From Comamonadaceae bacterium (GTDB lineage Bacteria > Pseudomonadota > Gammaproteobacteria > Burkholderiales > Burkholderiaceae_C): DNA of 64,000 nucleotides. Made by a program: the position numbers and the translations under genes. Numbering within the stretch: the first letter of the stretch is position 1; the number at the start of each line of letters is the position of its first letter. The stretch lies in NCBI GenBank assembly GCA_947372745.1, contig CANBUY010000004.1, forward strand, positions 1 to 64,000, written 5' to 3'. Positions 60,179 to 64,000 of the stretch are shown piece after piece. The notes beneath the pieces were generated by a model. It was not told where the DNA came from and ran no database searches. It saw only the letters and a list, made by a program, of their open reading frames with translations.

Positions 60179-60463
60179 TCAAGTAGCCGCGACTTGACTG
60201 GCTTTGGGTGCCAGTGACCAGTCAGCGTGCTGGTGCGTCAGCAATAAAAAGAGCGCAAACACCGGCCCTGGCATGTTGCGCTCGTCCTTGCTGCTCTCAA
60301 GCGCCTGCCAGGTGCGAGATTGCAATCCCCCGCGGCTACCGGGCTGCACCGGATAGCCCATGAGCGCGGCGGCCTCGACTTGGCTCAGCCCAGCCGCTAG
60401 CCGAGCGGCCTTCAACATGTCACCACTGGGCACCGTCATTTCCATAAAAACAGGGGTCAACAT
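60179..60463 (-). CDS. Small HTH-like protein
   Basis: A 94-aa product. LKAARLAAGLSQVEAAALMG (about 16-35) resembles an XRE-type helix-turn-helix, and TWQALESSKDERNMPGPVFALFLLL is compatible with the rest of such a domain. ATG 60463 has GGAGG 10 bp upstream; ATG 60472 overlaps the hslR stop (ATGA) and is the alternative. It appears translationally tied to hslR. Regulatory function is inferred only from the motif. Confidence 0.65.
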   Translation of the reverse strand: MLTPVFMEMTVPSGDMLKAARLAAGLSQVEAAALMGYPVQPGSRGGLQSRTWQALESSKDERNMPGPVFALFLLLTHQHADWSLAPKASQVAAT

Positions 60464-60468
60464 AGAAC

Positions 60469-60870
60469 TCATCCCTCCCAGCCCCGATCCTGCCCATCCC
60501 AAACCCGATCCGTGTCACGCCGTTCCCGCTTGGTAGGCCGCCCCTGCGTGTGCCCCAAAGCCGGCTCGGGCGCCAAGCGGCGCTGCTCAGCCGCAGCCAA
60601 TCGTGCCTGAATAGACTCAGGCGTCTCGGTAAACAGCAATGCAGCCTGTGGCGCACCGCCGCGTTTGTCGCTGACACCTTGCACCACCACGCTGCGGCTA
60701 ATCGGCCCAATCCGCACCAGCACGGTGTCGCCCGCCTTCACCTCGCGGGCCGGTTTCACGGCCACGCCGTTGATGTGCACCCGGCCTTTGTCAATTTCTT
60801 CACTGGCCAGCGTGCGCGTTTTGTAAAAACGGGCGGCCCATAGCCATTTGTCGATGCGCAGTTTTTCCAT
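60469..60870 (-). CDS. hslR: S4-domain RNA-binding protein, Hsp15 family
   Basis: A 133-aa protein with an S4 domain at the N-terminus (MEKLRIDKWLWAARFYKTRT and GRVHINGVAVKPAREVKAGD, about 1-50), as in Hsp15, which binds stalled 50S subunits carrying nascent chains. The C-terminal tail is rich in Arg, Glu and Asp, as usual. It lies 15 bp after the glutathione peroxidase gene. Confidence 0.9.
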   Translation of the reverse strand: MEKLRIDKWLWAARFYKTRTLASEEIDKGRVHINGVAVKPAREVKAGDTVLVRIGPISRSVVVQGVSDKRGGAPQAALLFTETPESIQARLAAAEQRRLAPEPALGHTQGRPTKRERRDTDRVWDGQDRGWEG

Positions 60871-60885
60871 GGGGAGTGTCCCGTG

Positions 60886-61491
60886 TCAGAGGGCTTTTTC
60901 GATGGCGGCCAGCAGCGTCTTGTTATCGGGCGCCACGTTGCTGGGGAAGCTGGCCAGCACTTTGCCGTTGCGGTCAATCAGGTATTTGTGAAAATTCCAC
61001 TCGGGCGTTTTCCCCGTGGCTTTGGCCAGTTCTTGATACAAGGCGTTGCGCTTGGCGCCCACCACCACGGCTTTGGAGAACATCGGAAACTTCACGCCGT
61101 AGGTGTTGAAGCAAAAGTCGGCGATTTCTTTGGAAGAACCCGGCTCCTGTTGGCCAAAGTCGTTGCTGGGAAAGCCCAGCACCACCAGACCTTTGCTTTG
61201 GTATTTGGCAAACAAGTCTTCCAGCCCTTGGTATTGGCTGGTGAAGCCGCAGTAGCTGGCGGTGTTGACCACCAAGGTGACCTTGCCTGCGTATTGGCAC
61301 AGGTTTTGGGGCGCCTCGTCTTGCAGACGGTTAAATTGGTGCTTCAGGATGGCGGGGCAGGCGGCAGAAGTGGCTGCCGAGGTCGTCGATGGCGCCTGTG
61401 CTGGTGTGGCGGCTTGGGCCGTGGCAGCGCACAAACCCACAAGCGCACGGGCGAGCAGGCTGGCTAAAGGCGTAAATTTACTTTTTTTCAT
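60886..61491 (-). CDS. Glutathione peroxidase family protein, exported
   Basis: A 201-aa thiol peroxidase. Catalytic residues are visible: Cys in NTASYCGFTSQY (about 76), Gln in GFPSNDFGQQEPG (about 111), Trp and Asn in EWNFHKYLID (about 167). A Cys replaces selenocysteine, as in most bacteria. The N-terminal stretch (ASLLARALVGLCAATAQAA) is a signal peptide, so the enzyme probably acts in the periplasm, unlike cytosolic BtuE. Confidence 0.9.
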   Translation of the reverse strand: MKKSKFTPLASLLARALVGLCAATAQAATPAQAPSTTSAATSAACPAILKHQFNRLQDEAPQNLCQYAGKVTLVVNTASYCGFTSQYQGLEDLFAKYQSKGLVVLGFPSNDFGQQEPGSSKEIADFCFNTYGVKFPMFSKAVVVGAKRNALYQELAKATGKTPEWNFHKYLIDRNGKVLASFPSNVAPDNKTLLAAIEKAL

Positions 61492-61577
61492 GGTCTGAAT
61501 CCCTTGGGCTTTTTGGTGATTTTGTAGTTTATCGGGCTTTGAATGCGCCTTGCTTAAGACGTCAAATGCCCCTTTTA

Positions 61578-63008
61578 TCAGCTTTGCCCCACGTTCAGCG
61601 GCAGGCGCACGGTGGTCTCCAGCCCGGTGATGCGGCCTTGTTCAAACCGGTTTTCAAGGCTGATGCTGCCTCTCAATGTTTGCACAATTTCAAGACAAAT
61701 CGCCAAGCCCAAACCGGAGCCCGTGCGTGCCTCGCCGGCCGAGAAGGGCTGAAACAGGCGTTGGCGCAGCTCTTCTGAAATACCCGGCCCGCTGTCGCTG
61801 ATGACCAGCACGGCCTGTTGGGCGTCCACTCTCAGCGCCACCTTGAGCGCGCCCAGGTTCGGGGTGTAGCGAATGGCGTTGTGCAGCAGGTTGCGGCTGA
61901 GTTCGCGCAGCATCCAGTCGTGGGTGGCGATCGGTGCGGGCTGGGTCGCAATTTCAAAATCAAGGGTTTTGGCGGCGATCAGGGGGGACACATCCAGCGC
62001 CACTTCCCGAAGAATCTCCGCCCAGTCCACTGGCCCTGGGGCGGTTTGCTGCGCCAGTTGGGCCACTTTGGCCAAGGACAGCATCTGGTTGGCCAGCAGC
62101 GTGGCGCGGTTGACCGTGCCGCTGATTTCCTGCAAGGCTTGCGTCGCCTCCACATCGCCCCGCAAAGCAGACTGAACCTGGACTTTAAGCACCGCCAGCG
62201 GGGTGCGCAGTTGGTGCGCGGCGTCGCGCACAAAGCGTTTTTGATTGGAGAGCAGATGCTGCAAGCGGCCCATCAGGTGGTTGGTCGCTTCGACCAGTGG
62301 CACCAACTCGGCCGGGGTTTGACGGACGATCAGCGGTGTCAAATCATCCTCGGTGCGGGCCTCCAGTTGGGCACTCAACTGGCGTACCGGGCGGGTAGCG
62401 CGCTGCACGACCACGACCACCACCAGCGCGATCACCGACACCAAGGCCAGTTGACGCCACAGCGTGTCGATCAAAATCTGGCGCGCCAGGGTGCGGCGTA
62501 GCTCCAGGGTTTCTGCCACTTGCACCACGGCCATGACGCGCGCTTTCTTCATGGCCACCGGTTGCAGCAGGACCGCCACGCGGACCGGGTCGCCCCGGTA
62601 GGTGTCGTCATAAAAGTCCACCAGCGCCGCATAGGGTCCCAGGTCTGGCAAGCGGCCTTGCCAGACGCCCAGGTCTTCAAATCCGTCAATCAGTTGGCCG
62701 CTGGTGCTTGTGATGCGGTAGACCATGCGGCTGCGGTTGTCGGCTTCAAAAGTTTCTAGCGCGGCATAGGGCACATTGGCGCGCAGAGTGGCCTGTTCGC
62801 CTTCACCGTCGGCGGCAATATGTTCGCCAATGGATTTGGCCGAGGCCAGCAGGGTGCGGTCGTAAGCGGTGTTGACCGCGTTCAGGGCTTGGCGGTAAAG
62901 ACTGGCCGTGTCCAGTACGATGAACACCATGATCGGCAGCAAAATGCCCAGCAGCAGGGTGCGGCGCAAGGACCAGGGTTGCTTGATGGGGAGAAGCTCA
63001 GCGCTCAT
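61578..63008 (-). CDS. Two-component sensor histidine kinase (TctE-like)
   Basis: A 476-aa membrane kinase. There are two transmembrane helices (about 14-36 and 180-200) around a periplasmic sensor of the 2CSK_N type, then a HAMP region, the phospho-acceptor His in RDAAHQLRTPLAVLK (about 262), an N-box in RNLLHNAIRYTP (about 378) and the G-box SDSGPGISEEL (about 410). It overlaps the response regulator gene by 4 bp. TctE-type systems commonly control tricarboxylate or other carboxylate uptake. Confidence 0.92.
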   Translation of the reverse strand: MSAELLPIKQPWSLRRTLLLGILLPIMVFIVLDTASLYRQALNAVNTAYDRTLLASAKSIGEHIAADGEGEQATLRANVPYAALETFEADNRSRMVYRITSTSGQLIDGFEDLGVWQGRLPDLGPYAALVDFYDDTYRGDPVRVAVLLQPVAMKKARVMAVVQVAETLELRRTLARQILIDTLWRQLALVSVIALVVVVVVQRATRPVRQLSAQLEARTEDDLTPLIVRQTPAELVPLVEATNHLMGRLQHLLSNQKRFVRDAAHQLRTPLAVLKVQVQSALRGDVEATQALQEISGTVNRATLLANQMLSLAKVAQLAQQTAPGPVDWAEILREVALDVSPLIAAKTLDFEIATQPAPIATHDWMLRELSRNLLHNAIRYTPNLGALKVALRVDAQQAVLVISDSGPGISEELRQRLFQPFSAGEARTGSGLGLAICLEIVQTLRGSISLENRFEQGRITGLETTVRLPLNVGQS

Positions 63009-63697
63009 ACTAAATCGGGCACTTTGAGCAAATAACCCAAGCCCCGAAGCGTCATCAGGGTCACCTCGGTCGTGCTGAGTTTTTTGCGCAAGCGGTAGGC
63101 CACCACCTCCACCGCTTCGTATTGCACCGCCACTTCACCCGGAAAAACCAGCTCAAACAAGCGTTCTTTACTCACGGCATGGCCGGGGCGCACCAGCAGG
63201 GCTTTCAAGAAGGCAAGTTCGCGTGGGGTGAGGATCAACAGCTCACCTTGGTAGTAAATTGAGTTGCTATTCTTATCGTAGCTTATCAAGCACGTATCTA
63301 ATGGTCTAGCGGCTGATTCAGCTCTATTTTCAGCCGGGCGTCGATGCAGGGCGCGAATCCGGGCTTCAAGCTCGTCCAGGTCAAAGGGTTTGGGCAGGTA
63401 GTCGTCAGCCCCCGCGTTGAGCCCCAGCACGCGGTCGCCTACGGTGCCGCGCGCTGTCAGGATCAAGACCGGTGTGCCCAAGCCTTCTTCTCGGGCTTGG
63501 CGCAGGATGTGCAGCCCATCGCGTCCAGGCAGGCTCAGGTCCAGCAGCACGACATCAGGCTGAAAAATCCGCCAGTGCCGCAGGGCACCTCGTCCGTCTT
63601 CGCACACTTCAACCGACCAGTCCAACCGGATGAAGGCCCGGGTGAGCGTGGTGTGCAAGTCAACGTTGTCTTCAACCAGCAGCAGTTTCATAAACAT
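63005..63697 (-). CDS. Two-component response regulator, OmpR/PhoB type (TctD-like)
   Basis: A 230-aa regulator. The receiver domain (about 1-120) shows the acidic pair in LLVEDN, the phospho-acceptor Asp in DVVLLDLSLPG (about 53), Thr in LILTARG and Lys in LPKPFD. The C-terminal winged helix (about 140-225) includes LTPRELAFLKALLVRPGHAV. The interdomain linker is longer than usual and is encoded by a copy of the dispersed repeat. ATG 63697 is used; ATG 63691 is an alternative. Confidence 0.92.
   Translation of the reverse strand: MFMKLLLVEDNVDLHTTLTRAFIRLDWSVEVCEDGRGALRHWRIFQPDVVLLDLSLPGRDGLHILRQAREEGLGTPVLILTARGTVGDRVLGLNAGADDYLPKPFDLDELEARIRALHRRPAENRAESAARPLDTCLISYDKNSNSIYYQGELLILTPRELAFLKALLVRPGHAVSKERLFELVFPGEVAVQYEAVEVVAYRLRKKLSTTEVTLMTLRGLGYLLKVPDLV
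63265..63321 (+). repeat. Dispersed ~42-nt repeat inside the response regulator linker
   Basis: Core 63280-63321: AGCTTATCAAGC, 14 variable bases, CTAGCGGCT, GATTCAG, with the same spacing as the copies at 10939, 31979 and 53893. GCTAT (63266-63270) and GTAGC flank the left side as in the tarD copy. The host gene is on the other strand, so the repeat is read in antisense and encodes ESAARPLDTCLISYDKN, which joins the receiver to the DNA-binding domain. Confidence 0.65.
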
Positions 63698-63747
63698 TTT
63701 CTAGGCTCGATCGCCCTGCGAGGGGCGTCTGAGCCCGCCTTGGGGGC

Positions 63748-64000
63748 CTAGTAGCTACCGATGTAGTCTTTTTTGCCCACTTCAACGCCGTTGTGGCGCA
63801 GGATGGCATAGGCGGTGGTGGTGTGAAAAAAGAAGTGCGGCAGGCCGTAATTGAGCACGTAAGACTGGCCGGTAAAGCGTTTTTCTTTGGGCGTGCCGGC
63901 CTGGGTCACGATCTCGCGGGTGGCGGCGTCATCAAACAGGGCCACGTCAAGGGAGTCTATGAAGGCCAGGACGGTGTCCAGGCGCGTTTGCAGGTCAGCA
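63748..64000 (-). CDS. DUF1993 family protein, truncated by the window edge
   Basis: The visible 83 residues are the C-terminal part of the gene, whose start lies beyond 64000. It reads ADLQTRLDTVLAFIDSLDVA, FTGQSYVLNYGLPHFFFHTT and AYAILRHNGVEVGKKDYIG, typical of DUF1993 proteins, a DinB-like helical family with conserved histidines. The function is not established. A GTG at 63943-63945 is an internal codon, not the start. The gene ends 51 bp before the response regulator start, on the same strand. Confidence 0.8.
   Translation of the reverse strand, partial: ADLQTRLDTVLAFIDSLDVALFDDAATREIVTQAGTPKEKRFTGQSYVLNYGLPHFFFHTTTAYAILRHNGVEVGKKDYIGSY

Noticed and set aside
1-64000. CRISPR arrays, tRNA or rRNA genes, insertion sequences, prophage
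   Set aside because: I looked for regular spaced repeats, cloverleaf-like or rRNA-like stretches and transposase or integrase motifs and found none.

Overview
The window looks like a chromosomal segment of a betaproteobacterium of the order Burkholderiales, most likely Comamonadaceae (Rhodoferax/Polaromonas type). The basis is the style of the proteins (BPSS1780-family membrane protein, DUF2782 protein, type II homoserine kinase, an orphan Bug/TctC receptor, a PEP-CTERM protein), the dense set of TRAP and ABC uptake systems for organic acids, and short palindromic repeats scattered between and inside genes. I see no rRNA, tRNA, CRISPR array, insertion sequence or phage gene. The genus is inferred from recall, not from a database search.

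Layout. 1-8061: a TRAP transporter and a two-subunit indolepyruvate:ferredoxin oxidoreductase on the minus strand, with a divergent LysR regulator. 8052-11206: a small secreted protein and a UvrD/PcrA helicase. 11215-14915: a phosphate-starvation-type unit (secreted protein, alkaline phosphatase, PEP-CTERM protein) behind a Pho-box-like repeat, with a strong terminator before the last gene. 15105-20132: housekeeping genes (BPSS1780-family protein, thrB, DUF2782 protein, polA).

20234-36592: a catabolic island for a shikimate/quinate-like acid. Its first half has a TetR regulator, TRAP transporter, type II dehydroquinase homologue, AroE-like dehydrogenase, an HPPD-like VOC protein and a dehydroshikimate-dehydratase-like TIM barrel as separate genes, an aldo/keto reductase and a hydrolase. 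Its second half has a PcaR/PobR-type IclR regulator, a second AroE-like dehydrogenase and a complete Liv-type ABC importer. Both AroE homologues lack the SxS motif that normally holds the shikimate carboxylate, so the true substrate may be an analogue.

36646-39157: a tyrosine phosphatase, a small membrane protein and an MFS exporter. 39564-48673: a sugar-acid unit with a FadR-type GntR regulator, amino-acid-type ABC importer, FAH-family enzyme, UxaA-type dehydratase, 2,5-dioxovalerate dehydrogenase and hydrolase. 49048-53861: a LysR regulator divergent from a DapA-family lyase, Bug receptor, SDR and D-tartrate dehydratase. 53908-60071: a LacI-controlled unit with another amino-acid-type ABC importer, a PfkB sugar kinase and a 2-hydroxyacid dehydrogenase, resembling 2-ketogluconate use. 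60179-64000: an HTH protein, Hsp15, glutathione peroxidase, a TctE/TctD-type two-component system and a truncated DUF1993 gene.

The most unusual observations are the variant shikimate-type island with its TRAP and ABC importers and matching operators, and two kinds of palindromic repeat that sit inside open reading frames at tolerant places (signal peptide, interdomain linkers, C-terminal tail).
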